Positions 8,684 through 17,314 of a stretch of 33,802 nt of DNA are shown piece after piece. The notes beneath the pieces were generated by a model. The model was not told the DNA's origin and did not search any database. It was given only the letters and a program-made list of their open reading frames with translations. The first letter of the stretch is position 1; each line of letters starts with the position of its first letter. The stretch lies in contig DASCNA010000151.1 of NCBI GenBank assembly GCA_036011305.1, positions 1 to 33,802 on the forward strand, read 5' to 3'. The DNA comes from DASCNA01 sp036011305. Lineage in GTDB: Bacteria; Verrucomicrobiota; Lentisphaeria; Victivallales; GWF2-38-69. Position numbers and translations under genes: made by a program.

Positions 8684-9184
8684 ATGAATAAACTTATAAT
8701 TGTTTGCGGAAGCCCGGCTTCCGGAAAAACTACATACGGTAAGAAAATTGCAACTGAGAAAAAAGCTGCATTTCTTGATATTGATACTGTTTCTGAAGAT
8801 TTAGTAAAAATTGCATTGACAGAATCAGGGAGAGATAAATATGATCGTGACAGTGATTATTTTAAAAAAACTTTTCGTTTAACAGTTTATGAAACTCTTT
8901 TTAAAATAGCTGAAGATAATATTTTATGGACAGACGTTGTTATAGCCGGTCCGTTTACAAAAGAAATTAGAAATATTCACTGGCTTGATGATTTACAGAA
9001 AAGATTTAATTCAGAAGTAGTAGTACACTTTGTTTACTGTAGTCCTGAAATACGGTTGAATAGAATTAAAAATAGAGGCGAACTAAGAGATTTGAAGAAG
9101 CTTGATGACTGGGATAACTTTAATCAATATTATGGAAAAGAGGAAGCACCGGTTTTTTCTCATATTTTTGTAAATAACTCATAA
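8684..9184 (+). CDS. small P-loop kinase-like ATPase
   Basis: The 166-aa protein opens with LIIVCGSPASGKTTYGKKIA, a Walker A loop with lysine at residue 15. FLDIDTVSED follows, a typical DID substrate-side motif of small kinases, and a C-terminal VHFVYCSPEIRLNRIKNRGE segment resembles a lid and adenine-binding region. This fits AAA_33/zeta-toxin-like kinases that phosphorylate small molecules. The gap to the PhzF gene is 26 nt and the ribosome binding site is weak. It may phosphorylate a pathway intermediate or confer self-protection; both are guesses from context. Confidence 0.7.
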   Translation: MNKLIIVCGSPASGKTTYGKKIATEKKAAFLDIDTVSEDLVKIALTESGRDKYDRDSDYFKKTFRLTVYETLFKIAEDNILWTDVVIAGPFTKEIRNIHWLDDLQKRFNSEVVVHFVYCSPEIRLNRIKNRGELRDLKKLDDWDNFNQYYGKEEAPVFSHIFVNNS

Positions 9185-9317
9185 TATCAGTGAAATTTAG
9201 CTAATATTTTATCATATATTATATTCATCATTTATTTTCTCTAAAATAAAGAAGGTAATTATTAGCAAATATCATAAAATCACTAATTAGATGTTAATCT
9301 AAGAATAAGGGATTGTT

Positions 9318-9752
9318 ATGAAAAGGATATTTATGGTAGCCGTTTCTCTATACATTCTGTCTGGAATCTATTTACTGGCAGATCAGCATGCTGAACCAGG
9401 ACAAAGTAATGAAAGTAATACATTGAATACAGTTAATCCTGACTCCAGTTCAAATGTTATTTCATCTGCGCCTGCATTACCTGAGAATACAGGACAGTTA
9501 CCGTTGGAAAATGATACAGATTTGAATACTCCTGGGAGTAGAAATATTTCTACATCAGCTGCTAAGAAATCTTTACTTCTGCAGGACAATATCGGAACAG
9601 TCGGAAGTCATAAAGTTCGGCTGTCGCCTGTGCCTGTTTCAAAATGTAAAAAAACATCTTCTCCGATCAGTGTAACTAAAGTTGTGAAAACTAAACATAT
9701 AAAAGATATTCCCGGCCCGGCTAAAGCTGCATCAGAGGTTAATAAAAATTAA
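9318..9752 (+). CDS. secreted low-complexity protein of unknown function
   Basis: The 144-aa product has a likely signal peptide (MKR, a hydrophobic core to about residue 20, cleavage near residues 20-22) and then a Ser/Asn/Pro/Thr-rich, apparently disordered chain with a lysine-rich end. I recognise no domain. It lies 133 nt after the kinase gene on the same strand and converges with the antiporter gene with only 9 nt between stop codons. It may be periplasmic, but its role is unknown and it may not belong to the biosynthetic operon. Confidence 0.6.
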   Translation: MKRIFMVAVSLYILSGIYLLADQHAEPGQSNESNTLNTVNPDSSSNVISSAPALPENTGQLPLENDTDLNTPGSRNISTSAAKKSLLLQDNIGTVGSHKVRLSPVPVSKCKKTSSPISVTKVVKTKHIKDIPGPAKAASEVNKN

Positions 9753-9755
9753 AAA

Positions 9756-9775
9756 CAGTAATTAAAACATTACTG
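9756..9775 (-). terminator. terminator at the convergent junction
   Basis: CAGTAAT (9756-9762) pairs with ATTACTG (9769-9775) around a 6-nt loop. On the minus strand the stem is followed by TTTTTAATTTTTATT, so it should end the leftward operon. The stop codon of the antiporter gene begins inside the stem. Confidence 0.6.
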
Positions 9776-11069
9776 AACCTGATACACCGAAAATTACTAG
9801 TGGAATATTGTAGTGCAAAAAAGTCGGCACGCAGGTATCCCAGATATGGTTATGCTGTCCGTCAGCATTCAAACCCGATGTTGGACCTAGTGTGCTGTCA
9901 GACGCCGGTGATCCTGCATCACCCAAAGCAGCAGCTGTTCCAATTAGTATAGCTGTGCCGAGAGGAGTAAAACCAAGCTGCATTGCTATTGGAACATAAA
10001 TTACTGCAAGAATAGGAATTGTACCGAATGATGTTCCTATTCCCATTGTTATAACCAATCCCATTAAAATCATAACTGATGAGGCAATTAATTTATTATT
10101 TCCAATGATATTTATTGTGTTGCTTACAAGTGCCGGAACAGCACCGGTTTCTCGTATGACATTACCGTAACCTGAAGCAACAAGCATGACAAATGCTATA
10201 AACCCCATCATGCCGATACCGCTTTCGACGAGTGCATTTATATCTTTCCAGTTTATTGCTTTAAAAATAAACATGAACATAATAGCAACTACAGCCCCCA
10301 GAGGCAGTGAACCGGTAGTTAACTGAACTGCAAAAGCACTGATTGCAGCAAGCAGTGCAATTAAATGTAAATATGTAAAATGTAAATTATCATTATCTGT
10401 ATTTTTAATTTCAGCTTCTTTATCTGTTTGGTATTCCCTTCGTTTTCTATAAGAAATAAATACAGCAAAGAGCAGGCCAAATACCATGCCTAAGCCTGGA
10501 AACCATAATCCTTTCCAAAGCACCATTTTACTGATAGCAATTCCATTTGCTGTCATTTCATCGGCAATAATTCCATGAAAAATCAGGCCGAATCCTATTG
10601 GCAAAGTTATATAAGGGGCTTTCAAACCGAATGTTAAAGCACATGCGACAGCACGCCTGTCTATTTTTAATTTATTCATTAATACTAAAAGAGGAGGTAT
10701 GAGTATAGGAATAAAGGCAATGTGTACAGGAATTAGATTTTGTGAAAATGTAGTTATAAAAGCAATCAGCAGAATTAATACGAATGTTTCGCCTTTAATA
10801 ACTTTAGCTATTTTTTTTGAAATAAGGCTTGCAAGACCAGTCTTGTGAATCGCAGCAGCCAGTGTTCCCAAAAGGATATAACTTAATGCTGTTTCAGCAT
10901 TTCCTCCCATTCCGGATACAAGTATTTCCATTATTTTGCCGAGAGGCATTCCGGAAATGACTCCTCCGAGAATAGCGGATAGTAAAATTGCAATGATAAC
11001 ATTGAGCCCTGTTAAACAGAGTATGCACATTATCAGAACTGAAATTATGACAGGATTAAATATTAACAT
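9762..11069 (-). CDS. Na+/H+ antiporter-family permease (NhaC/YuiF-like)
   Basis: This 435-aa protein is almost wholly hydrophobic with about eleven or twelve membrane segments and a charged cytoplasmic loop around residues 205-225 (YRKRREYQTDKEAEIKN). Family-type features are GMGGNAETALSYILLGTLAAAI near the start and GTAAALGDAGSPASDSTLGPTSGLNADGQHNHIWDT near the end, which matches the ion-transporter-superfamily Na_H_antiport group. It is in the inner membrane and may exchange sodium for protons or move an organic solute; some relatives are annotated as amino-acid transporters. It is the last gene of the leftward operon, 90 nt after the HlyD-type gene. Confidence 0.8.
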   Translation of the reverse strand: MLIFNPVIISVLIMCILCLTGLNVIIAILLSAILGGVISGMPLGKIMEILVSGMGGNAETALSYILLGTLAAAIHKTGLASLISKKIAKVIKGETFVLILLIAFITTFSQNLIPVHIAFIPILIPPLLVLMNKLKIDRRAVACALTFGLKAPYITLPIGFGLIFHGIIADEMTANGIAISKMVLWKGLWFPGLGMVFGLLFAVFISYRKRREYQTDKEAEIKNTDNDNLHFTYLHLIALLAAISAFAVQLTTGSLPLGAVVAIMFMFIFKAINWKDINALVESGIGMMGFIAFVMLVASGYGNVIRETGAVPALVSNTINIIGNNKLIASSVMILMGLVITMGIGTSFGTIPILAVIYVPIAMQLGFTPLGTAILIGTAAALGDAGSPASDSTLGPTSGLNADGQHNHIWDTCVPTFLHYNIPLVIFGVSGSVMF

Positions 11070-11159
11070 AGCCAGCCTTTAAATTTGGATGTTCAAAGTA
11101 TCCAATTATAGGTTGAATTTTTACTCTGACAATAAGTTGAAGTAAATAATTATAAAATA

Positions 11160-12110
11160 TTAAAAAGGATTATAGACAAAATTAAGAAGACTTTCGCACC
11201 TTATCTCTATTTGTCTAATTACATCGCTGAGATCAATTGATTTTTTAGTATAGATAACAACTTTACCGCTGGCACCGTATTTGATTGGATAATTTTCTGT
11301 TTCATTAACTTTAATTTTTACAAAAAATTGATTTGAGGGATTAAATTCACTTGTTTTAAGCATTTTACTGGTGGCAAAAAACTGGACATCTCCCTGTGCC
11401 CAAACCATGTCGACAACTTTACCGTTTAATATAATTCCGGGGTACATTTCAAGTGCTATTTCAACAGGGTCGCCCGGCCTGACATATCTTACTGACTGCT
11501 GTTTTAATTTGGCTAATATCCACATTTTATCTGTGCAGATAAACGGAATTGAGTTTTTATTAAGCAAACCTAAAAACATACCTGGCCGTAAACTTAAAAC
11601 AGGGATATATCCATTGGTTGGTGCGTATGTAACAGTATGCCTTAGATTGTATTCAGCCAGACTGATTTGTTCCTTAAGTTCATCTAGGTTAGATTTTCTG
11701 AAAACCAAATCCTGTTTTGCCATTGCTCCGGAAGGAGTCAATCTAAGAGCTTCTTCGTATCTTTTAACAGCTTTAGGAAGCTGTGCTTTATGTTTTTTGA
11801 GCCTTGATGTCCATTGACTGGCATCCATGCTGAGTATTGGAGAGCCTTTTTTAATGGGGGTATTAGAGTCAATATAAATTTTACCTAAATAACCTGACCA
11901 CTGAGGTTGAAGCTGAAGAACAACACTGTCGACAGATGCTTCAGATGAAAAGGGTGTCACTTGTCCTAGAAGAATAATATCAGCCATTATTGCGGCAGCG
12001 TAGATTGCACAGTAAATAACAGCAGCACATAGCGTGAATTTTAGAAATTTAAAACGAAAATAAATGAGCCATATTAAAAGAACGTATGCGGCTGTAAATA
12101 TAATTTCCAT
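11160..12110 (-). CDS. HlyD/YibH-type membrane-fusion protein
   Basis: The 316-aa product has two N-terminal membrane segments (about residues 3-17 and 24-50), unusual for the HlyD family but like E. coli YibH/YiaV. A split biotinyl-lipoyl-like domain follows (VDSVVLQLQPQWSGYLGKIYIDSNTPIKKGSPILSMD), then a short coiled coil at about 105-155, the returning half (YAPTNGYIPVLSLRPGMFL) and a beta-barrel region. These adaptors bridge inner-membrane transporters to an outer-membrane channel. It begins 5 nt after the DUF3302 gene, the usual pairing in enterobacteria. No clear ribosome binding site is seen, which fits translational coupling. Confidence 0.82.
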   Translation of the reverse strand: MEIIFTAAYVLLIWLIYFRFKFLKFTLCAAVIYCAIYAAAIMADIILLGQVTPFSSEASVDSVVLQLQPQWSGYLGKIYIDSNTPIKKGSPILSMDASQWTSRLKKHKAQLPKAVKRYEEALRLTPSGAMAKQDLVFRKSNLDELKEQISLAEYNLRHTVTYAPTNGYIPVLSLRPGMFLGLLNKNSIPFICTDKMWILAKLKQQSVRYVRPGDPVEIALEMYPGIILNGKVVDMVWAQGDVQFFATSKMLKTSEFNPSNQFFVKIKVNETENYPIKYGASGKVVIYTKKSIDLSDVIRQIEIRCESLLNFVYNPF

Positions 12111-12115
12111 ATAGA

Positions 12116-12562
12116 TTATTTTTCTTTATTATTCTGTTCAGTTTTATTTTTTGGAATATTTTTTTTTGTTTTTATAATATTATTAATTTCAGTAGATTTT
12201 AATGTTTTATTATCCACTTTACTTTTTCTTTGAACTCGTTGTTTATTCACGGCAACAGCAGGTTTTCTGGATGAATAGTTTTTAGGAACAGCTTCAACAG
12301 ATGCTATTTCTACTGCGGGGATACCCTTTGCCCTAACGTCTATATATGCCCAGATCATAGCAAGCAACCATAGAGGGAACAGAATCAATCCCATGATCGA
12401 CATACATCTAATTGCATTTTGCTGGGGATGACTTTTGCTTTTGGCTATCTTGTATGGTAAATCATGAATAACAATAATGCCTACTATTATGATTCCAATA
12501 CTAAATACCATTATCAAAAAGGCAAAAATAAAATAAAAAATATTTTGAGCTGGTGAAAGCAT
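12116..12562 (-). CDS. DUF3302-type inner-membrane protein (YibI/YiaW-like)
   Basis: The 148-aa protein has two membrane helices, about residues 8-30 and 50-72, with the signature HDLPYKIAKSKSHPQQNAI between them and WLLAMIWAYID after. This fits DUF3302, whose members sit next to YibH-type adaptors. The C-terminal half is hydrophilic, very rich in Lys and Asn, and probably cytoplasmic and disordered; it extends the usual DUF3302 core. The gene is between two adaptor genes, 18 nt after one and 5 nt before the other. It is assumed to be a partner of the adaptor in an envelope complex; the biochemical role is unknown. Confidence 0.75.
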   Translation of the reverse strand: MLSPAQNIFYFIFAFLIMVFSIGIIIVGIIVIHDLPYKIAKSKSHPQQNAIRCMSIMGLILFPLWLLAMIWAYIDVRAKGIPAVEIASVEAVPKNYSSRKPAVAVNKQRVQRKSKVDNKTLKSTEINNIIKTKKNIPKNKTEQNNKEK

Positions 12563-12580
12563 AATTTATAGCCAGTTATG

Positions 12581-13720
12581 TTAAAATTTTATATCCACTT
12601 TTATATCATCTCCAGGCATAAATAAATATTTTTCCTGATAGGCACATACTTCTTCATTTTCATTCAAATTAGAAGGTGCACTATAAACGATTAGATCCCC
12701 ATTCTCAATTTTATTGTTTATCGGTTTAATTGTTTTGTAATAGGCAAATCCGCCAATCCTTACCATTTCATTTCCGATTGCAACATATATTTTTTTGAGT
12801 TTAAAAGTACTTGCAATACCTTTTCCTGCCTGCAGGCTTTTAGTACTCGAAGCTTTCCAGACATATGACCCCTTGCTGTCTTTCTGTAATGAATTTTTTG
12901 ATACGGCTATAATATTATTATTTGATACTGCGGGTGCACATTTTACTCTGGTAATATTTTCTAGTCCTTTGGGAACAGATGGCGGATTAAGTACACGCAG
13001 TGTAACTCCATTATCGTTATATATTAAAGCATAGGCTACAACTCCTACTGGCTTACCTCCATCCATAGGGTAGACTGAAATTTGAGAAGAATTATTAATT
13101 TTTCTGGCTGTTTTTCTATCCATTTTTATACAAATTCCCATAGGATTGAGCTGAGCCAGTTTCAAGATATTGGGTTCTGGTGTTGCTAAACCGTAAGGCA
13201 AATAAACCTGCTGAACCAATGCATCATATTCTGCATAGGATCTGCACATTTTTCTAACTCGTTTCTGAAGATCAAGGTTGCCTTCAGCTTTAATTACATC
13301 CTGTTCAGCTTTTAGATAATTTGATGCCCACTGCTGGAATACTTCTACACTTACTGATTTTGTCTGAACTAATTTTTTGTATCTTAAATATTCAATTTTA
13401 TTAAAATTATACTGTTCTTTTGCATTCTTTAAACTGGCTTTAGCTTGGAGAATCAGGCTGTCTCTGTAATCTGTAGCCATTTCTATTAGCAGTGAACCCT
13501 GTTCTTTAATGTTTCCATTTACGTCAAATTTAGGTCCATGAACGATTAAGCCTTCTCTTGCAACATAAGTAATTATTCCGCGATAAGCATCATTAAATCC
13601 ATAACTGATTGTTGATTCAATTATTGGTTTTGCTTTAGCAGTAAAAGTTTCAGCATATACAGAGGAAACAAGAGTTAGGCAAATAACGGTTAATAGTAAT
13701 TTTACTGTCCTGTTTTTCAT
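12581..13720 (-). CDS. periplasmic adaptor-like protein with coiled coil
   Basis: The 379-aa product starts with a good signal peptide (MKNRTVKLLLTVICLTLVSSVYA, cut before ETFTAK). The mature part begins with a half lipoyl-like stretch ending KEQGSLLIEMATDYRDS. A long helical hairpin at about 95-165 follows, where the LVQTKSVSVEVFQQW turn is typical of membrane-fusion proteins, and then a beta-rich C-terminal half. It therefore looks like a divergent periplasmic adaptor of an efflux or secretion system. It heads the operon, with AGGAG about 10 nt before the ATG. The pairing of two adaptors with no ABC, RND or MFS pump and no TolC in the operon is odd. Confidence 0.7.
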   Translation of the reverse strand: MKNRTVKLLLTVICLTLVSSVYAETFTAKAKPIIESTISYGFNDAYRGIITYVAREGLIVHGPKFDVNGNIKEQGSLLIEMATDYRDSLILQAKASLKNAKEQYNFNKIEYLRYKKLVQTKSVSVEVFQQWASNYLKAEQDVIKAEGNLDLQKRVRKMCRSYAEYDALVQQVYLPYGLATPEPNILKLAQLNPMGICIKMDRKTARKINNSSQISVYPMDGGKPVGVVAYALIYNDNGVTLRVLNPPSVPKGLENITRVKCAPAVSNNNIIAVSKNSLQKDSKGSYVWKASSTKSLQAGKGIASTFKLKKIYVAIGNEMVRIGGFAYYKTIKPINNKIENGDLIVYSAPSNLNENEEVCAYQEKYLFMPGDDIKVDIKF

Positions 13721-13758
13721 AGAGGTCGCTCTCCTGATGATATAAACTTACAAAAGTA

Positions 13759-13785
13759 ATACAAATATGTATGTAATTATTGTAT
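13759..13785. promoter_or_regulatory. inverted repeat upstream of the adaptor operon
   Basis: ATACAA (13759-13764) and TTGTAT (13780-13785) form a spaced palindrome 40-65 bp upstream of the leftward start at 13720. It is a candidate operator, but short AT-rich repeats like this arise easily by chance. Confidence 0.3.
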
Positions 13786-13848
13786 CAAATATGAAATTGA
13801 TGTCAATAATAAAGATGAAGCGCTGATATTTTTTTTAAAATATACTAT

Positions 13849-13887
13849 AGCCTCTCATATTTGATTGGTTTACTGATATGGGAGGCT
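13849..13887 (-). terminator. hairpin after the CARDB-like gene
   Basis: AGCCTCTCATAT (13849-13860) pairs with ATATGGGAGGCT (13876-13887), a 12-bp stem with one G-T wobble and a 15-nt loop. It lies just after the stop of the leftward gene at 13912. On the minus strand only a weak T-rich stretch follows, so termination may be partial. Confidence 0.5.
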
Positions 13888-13911
13888 AGCACTAAAAAAG
13901 TTTACACCTGT

Positions 13912-14754
13912 TTAAGGAGTCTTTGGTTCCAGTAAAACAGATCTGATATTATTGTTTCTTTTTGTTTCCTTCAGAGTGTTAGAAGTATCTTTTATATATG
14001 CAGTAACTTTTGTTTTTCCATTAATACGTAAATTGCTTCTATAAATTACCCATCCGCCTGGTCTGGCTAATCTTCTTTTAGGATCAATTCTCCAGATTGT
14101 AGAACCACCCCAATTTTTATTATTTCTCTTGAGAAAGATAGAAACATTATTTTGAATTTTATTATTCCAGACATTGCCTCCTAAATTACGGTTGCCTTTG
14201 TTTTTTATCAATACACAGACTTTTTTCTCTTTGTTTAAATAAATTTTTTCAATTGCTAAATCTCTTACAAGTTTTTCTGCCGGTTGCTCATTAGCTGACG
14301 TTGGTCTCTCTTTCCCAGGATATAATATACTCAGTTTCCCGTTTACAGCTGTCTTGCTGGAAATATTACTTACAAATATTCTGAAATTTCCTTTAGAAGA
14401 TTCAAACAGTAAAGCATCGACAGGATACTCAAATTTTCCTCCTTTACTTTTTACATCTATCTTGGCCTGTTTACCTGCGCCTTTTTTGCTGATCTGATTC
14501 TTGGCTACTAACCTCATGAAAATAATTTTTCCAGTTTTTTTTGGTTTGGGCCTGGCGCTTATCACGTCAAATGCAACTCTTATTAATCCTGGGTTTTCAA
14601 TTTTGAAGTCATAGTAAAGAGTATATGGATCCATAATCGAACGACCCTGATAGAGTTTAACATCCTCCTGCAGTCTTTCAGTTGAATTAGCAGCATATAG
14701 GCCTACTGTAGATAGAATTGTGATTAGTGATAAGAACACAGATTTTTTTAGCAT
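13912..14754 (-). CDS. secreted protein with CARDB-like C-terminal domain
   Basis: Starting at the ATG at 14754, which has an AGAGGAG site 7-8 nt upstream, the product is 280 aa. An upstream in-frame start at 14820 lacks such a site and would bury the signal peptide. The N-terminus (MLKKSVFLSLITILSTVGLYA) is a clear signal peptide. The C-terminal part, about residues 165-275, runs AIEKIYLNKEKKVCVLIKNKG...VTAYIKDTSNTLKETKRNNNIRSVLL. This is the beta-sandwich pattern of CARDB domains, where the NE.N/NN end motif recurs. The middle region is basic and unrecognised. It is probably periplasmic or exported and may mediate binding or adhesion. It stands alone between the adaptor operon and a divergent hydrolase gene. 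Confidence 0.7.
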   Translation of the reverse strand: MLKKSVFLSLITILSTVGLYAANSTERLQEDVKLYQGRSIMDPYTLYYDFKIENPGLIRVAFDVISARPKPKKTGKIIFMRLVAKNQISKKGAGKQAKIDVKSKGGKFEYPVDALLFESSKGNFRIFVSNISSKTAVNGKLSILYPGKERPTSANEQPAEKLVRDLAIEKIYLNKEKKVCVLIKNKGNRNLGGNVWNNKIQNNVSIFLKRNNKNWGGSTIWRIDPKRRLARPGGWVIYRSNLRINGKTKVTAYIKDTSNTLKETKRNNNIRSVLLEPKTP

Positions 14755-14897
14755 AGATTTCTCCTCTATTAATATATACTTATGAACAATCATAGTAAAA
14801 ATTGAGAGTGATGCAATCAAAGAAATATAAAAATTATTTTATATTTCTTTTTAGTGTTGATAATTAACTGAAAATTAGAGTTTAAAAATTTTGATTT

Positions 14898-15545
14898 ATG
14901 ATTGGAAATAGCAGACAGCTAATTGTACTTGCCCATGGTTTTTTTGATAATAAAAAAACTATGAACTATTTGGAATCAGGTCTGAAATCATCAGGCTATA
15001 GTACTTTTTCTGTCAACCTGCCGACATATTTAGGTACAATTGATGAATGCTGTTTTTCTCTTAGAGCACAAATTGATCAACTAATCAAGCAATATGAAAC
15101 AGTTCATTTTGTCGCCCATAGCATGGGAGGGTTAATTATTCAGAAATATTTGACTGGTTATATTCCATGCAATTTAGGAAATTGTGTATTTATTGCGACA
15201 CCAAATAGAGGATCAAAGCTGGCAGATATAATTTCGTTTGTTCCATTAGTTAATAAAATTTTTAAATCGCTAAATGAGTTAAAAACTGATTCAGAACACA
15301 GTTTTAATTTAAGAGATTTAAAAACAAGTACCAAAATAGGTATAATTGCAGGAACTAAAAACAATTTGATTACAGGTAAATTGTTTTTGTCAGATAAAAG
15401 TGATGGAAGAGTTGAGATTGAATCGGCAAAAAATGATTTTATGCATGATTATATTGAATTTTATTATGGGCATAGAGAAATACATAAACAACCAGAAGTT
15501 TTAAATGCTGTTAAATACTTTATCAACGAAGCGAAATTTAAATAG
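14898..15545 (+). CDS. alpha/beta hydrolase, lipase/esterase-like
   Basis: The 215-aa protein has the alpha/beta hydrolase core: an oxyanion-hole region VLAHGF (H13-G14), the nucleophile elbow AHSMGG (S75) and ATPNRGS after it. The acid is probably in SDGRVEIES and the histidine in the YGHREIHK segment near the C-terminus. The length and the TPNRGS motif resemble short cytoplasmic lipases/acyltransferases of the PGAP1/LipA type. No signal peptide is seen. The ribosome binding site is poor. A histidine phosphatase gene follows within 20 nt, so the two may be co-expressed. Substrate unknown. Confidence 0.82.
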   Translation: MIGNSRQLIVLAHGFFDNKKTMNYLESGLKSSGYSTFSVNLPTYLGTIDECCFSLRAQIDQLIKQYETVHFVAHSMGGLIIQKYLTGYIPCNLGNCVFIATPNRGSKLADIISFVPLVNKIFKSLNELKTDSEHSFNLRDLKTSTKIGIIAGTKNNLITGKLFLSDKSDGRVEIESAKNDFMHDYIEFYYGHREIHKQPEVLNAVKYFINEAKFK

Positions 15546-15561
15546 AAAGTAGTTGCTTGTT

Positions 15562-16218
15562 ATGAACACTGTATATTGGGTAAGGCATGGAGAAAATCAA
15601 GCCAATATAACAAAAGAATTTTCACATAGAAAGGTTGATTATTCTCTTACAGAAAAAGGTATTGTTCAGTCTATGCAGACAGCTGAATATTTTAAAAGTA
15701 AAAAAATTGATTTTGTTTATTCGTCACCACTTAAACGAGCTTATGAAACAGCTGAAATCATTAGCAAGCCGCACAGTATAAAAATTGAAGTTATTGAGGA
15801 ATTCAGAGAGATTAATGTAGGTAATCTGGAAGGGCGCCCGGTTACTCAGGCTAATTGGAATATTCATAATGATGTTTTGAAACAATGGTCATTAGGATAT
15901 ATAAAATACTCCTTTCCTGATGGAGAGAATTATATTCAACTTTTTGAAAGGCTGAAAAGAGGAATGCATAAAGCAATTAACGGTAAAGAAAACAACAGTA
16001 TTATTATCGTTGGGCATGGAGGTATTTTTACAAATACAATATTAGATTTATGCCCGGATACTGATAGAAATATAATAGAATCTGCTTATAACCATAATTG
16101 TTCTGTTTCAGAAATGACATTCAAAGATAATTTTCTAGAGGGTATGCTAAAATATTGGGCTTTTTCAGATCACCTTTATGGTGAAGCTGCTAAATTAGTT
16201 GAAAGTGAAATGAACTAA
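15562..16218 (+). CDS. histidine phosphatase superfamily protein
   Basis: From the ATG at 15562 the product is 218 aa; a TTG at 15553 would add only three residues. The RHG signature (R8, H9, G10) holds the phosphohistidine, FVYSSPLKRAYETAEII supplies the second arginine, and IIIVGHGGIF the second histidine. This is the phosphoglycerate-mutase-like fold, here probably a phosphatase on a sugar phosphate or nucleotide, given the absence of mutase-specific length. It follows the hydrolase gene by 16 nt and converges on the LysR gene. Specific substrate cannot be read. Confidence 0.87.
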   Translation: MNTVYWVRHGENQANITKEFSHRKVDYSLTEKGIVQSMQTAEYFKSKKIDFVYSSPLKRAYETAEIISKPHSIKIEVIEEFREINVGNLEGRPVTQANWNIHNDVLKQWSLGYIKYSFPDGENYIQLFERLKRGMHKAINGKENNSIIIVGHGGIFTNTILDLCPDTDRNIIESAYNHNCSVSEMTFKDNFLEGMLKYWAFSDHLYGEAAKLVESEMN

Positions 16219-16252
16219 AGCTTCGAATGAAAAATTAGAGAGGAAAAAATTT

Positions 16253-17185
16253 TTAATCTAAATACTTGAGAGATATTTTTTTAATTATTTTTTTAAGCAG
16301 GTTTATTATTTGATCATCTGTATCTGATTCATGGCTGAAAAGCATAATATTGAATATAGGAAGTGTACATGGAGACTCCCTAAAATCAATATCAAAATGA
16401 TTCTTATACTTTCTTGCTATATTCTTGCCTATAAAAGTAATATAGTTACTTTTTGAAAGTACCTGAAGGTTCATAAGAATGTTGGTAGAAGAAAATTTTA
16501 CGCTATCTTTATTAGCGTCTATATTTGCAGAAATACCAAGGTAATCCATTATTTTGTAATCATCTTCGAGGCCATCCACAAGCTGCATATGAAGAATGGG
16601 GTATTTATAAAGCTGTTCTTTTGTAAGATCTGCTAATGTAAATATCTCATGTCTTTTACTGGCTGCTACCACTAATTCTCCTCTATAAAGAAACTCTTTA
16701 TGGTAATTATCCTGGTTTGTTAATCTAGTAGTTATTATTAAGTCATGATCATATGTCTTAGTTTCAAGTGAGTAGTGTAATATATCTGTATGTAAAGATA
16801 TATTTGGCGCTATATTTGATAATTCTGCTACTATTTCATCTGAGAACATAATTGCTATAGGTTCTGTCATGCCTATTTTTATATGCCTTGTTGTTTTTTC
16901 ATGTATATTGCTTCTGGCAATATTGTAAACATTTAAAAGTGTTTTTAACGATTTATCCAGTTCCGGAAGTAATAACCTCCCTTTAGATGTTAAAATATTA
17001 GTTTCTACACTTACCCTGATAAGCAGTTGGTCATCAAAAAATTTTCTTAGAAATTTAAGTGCTGCACTTACTGTAGGAGGTGTGAGATCTAATCTTTGGG
17101 CTGCAAGAGAAACACTTTTTTCTTTTAATATAAAGTATAAAATCAGAAGTTTATTTAAATTAATTTCATTTAGTTTTTCTATCAT
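16253..17185 (-). CDS. LysR-type transcriptional regulator
   Basis: The 310-aa protein has an N-terminal winged helix-turn-helix (about residues 6-65: LNKLLILYFILKEKSVSLAAQRLDLTPPTVSAALKFLRKFFDDQLLIR) followed by a periplasmic-binding-like effector domain that starts at RHIKIGMTEP. ATG 17185 is preferred over a TTG four codons upstream. It reads away from the 43-aa peptide and the GH17-like genes, the usual arrangement of a LysR protein and its target, so it may control them. The effector is unknown. It resembles the NodD/LeuO-like branch in having an FFDDQLLIR wing, but I would not assign a subfamily. Confidence 0.88.
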   Translation of the reverse strand: MIEKLNEINLNKLLILYFILKEKSVSLAAQRLDLTPPTVSAALKFLRKFFDDQLLIRVSVETNILTSKGRLLLPELDKSLKTLLNVYNIARSNIHEKTTRHIKIGMTEPIAIMFSDEIVAELSNIAPNISLHTDILHYSLETKTYDHDLIITTRLTNQDNYHKEFLYRGELVVAASKRHEIFTLADLTKEQLYKYPILHMQLVDGLEDDYKIMDYLGISANIDANKDSVKFSSTNILMNLQVLSKSNYITFIGKNIARKYKNHFDIDFRESPCTLPIFNIMLFSHESDTDDQIINLLKKIIKKISLKYLD

Positions 17186-17314
17186 ATTTACTGCCAACGC
17201 TTTTTAAAAGTATTTATTTAATTATTAACAGTTGAAAGTATATAGCGAACACTTCATTAAGCAATTAATTCTTTAATAAAATTACTTGTAAATATATTAT
17301 TTTAAAGGTTTTCT

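Noticed and set aside
11371..11817. 148-codon plus-strand open frame
   Set aside because: It is antisense to the YibH-like adaptor gene, whose protein fits a known family; the plus-strand frame has no recognisable domain or start signal.
16230..16254. AAAAATT/AATTTTT hairpin at the convergent end of the phosphatase and LysR genes
   Set aside because: An all-AT seven-bp stem is expected by chance in DNA this AT-rich; not claimed as a terminator.
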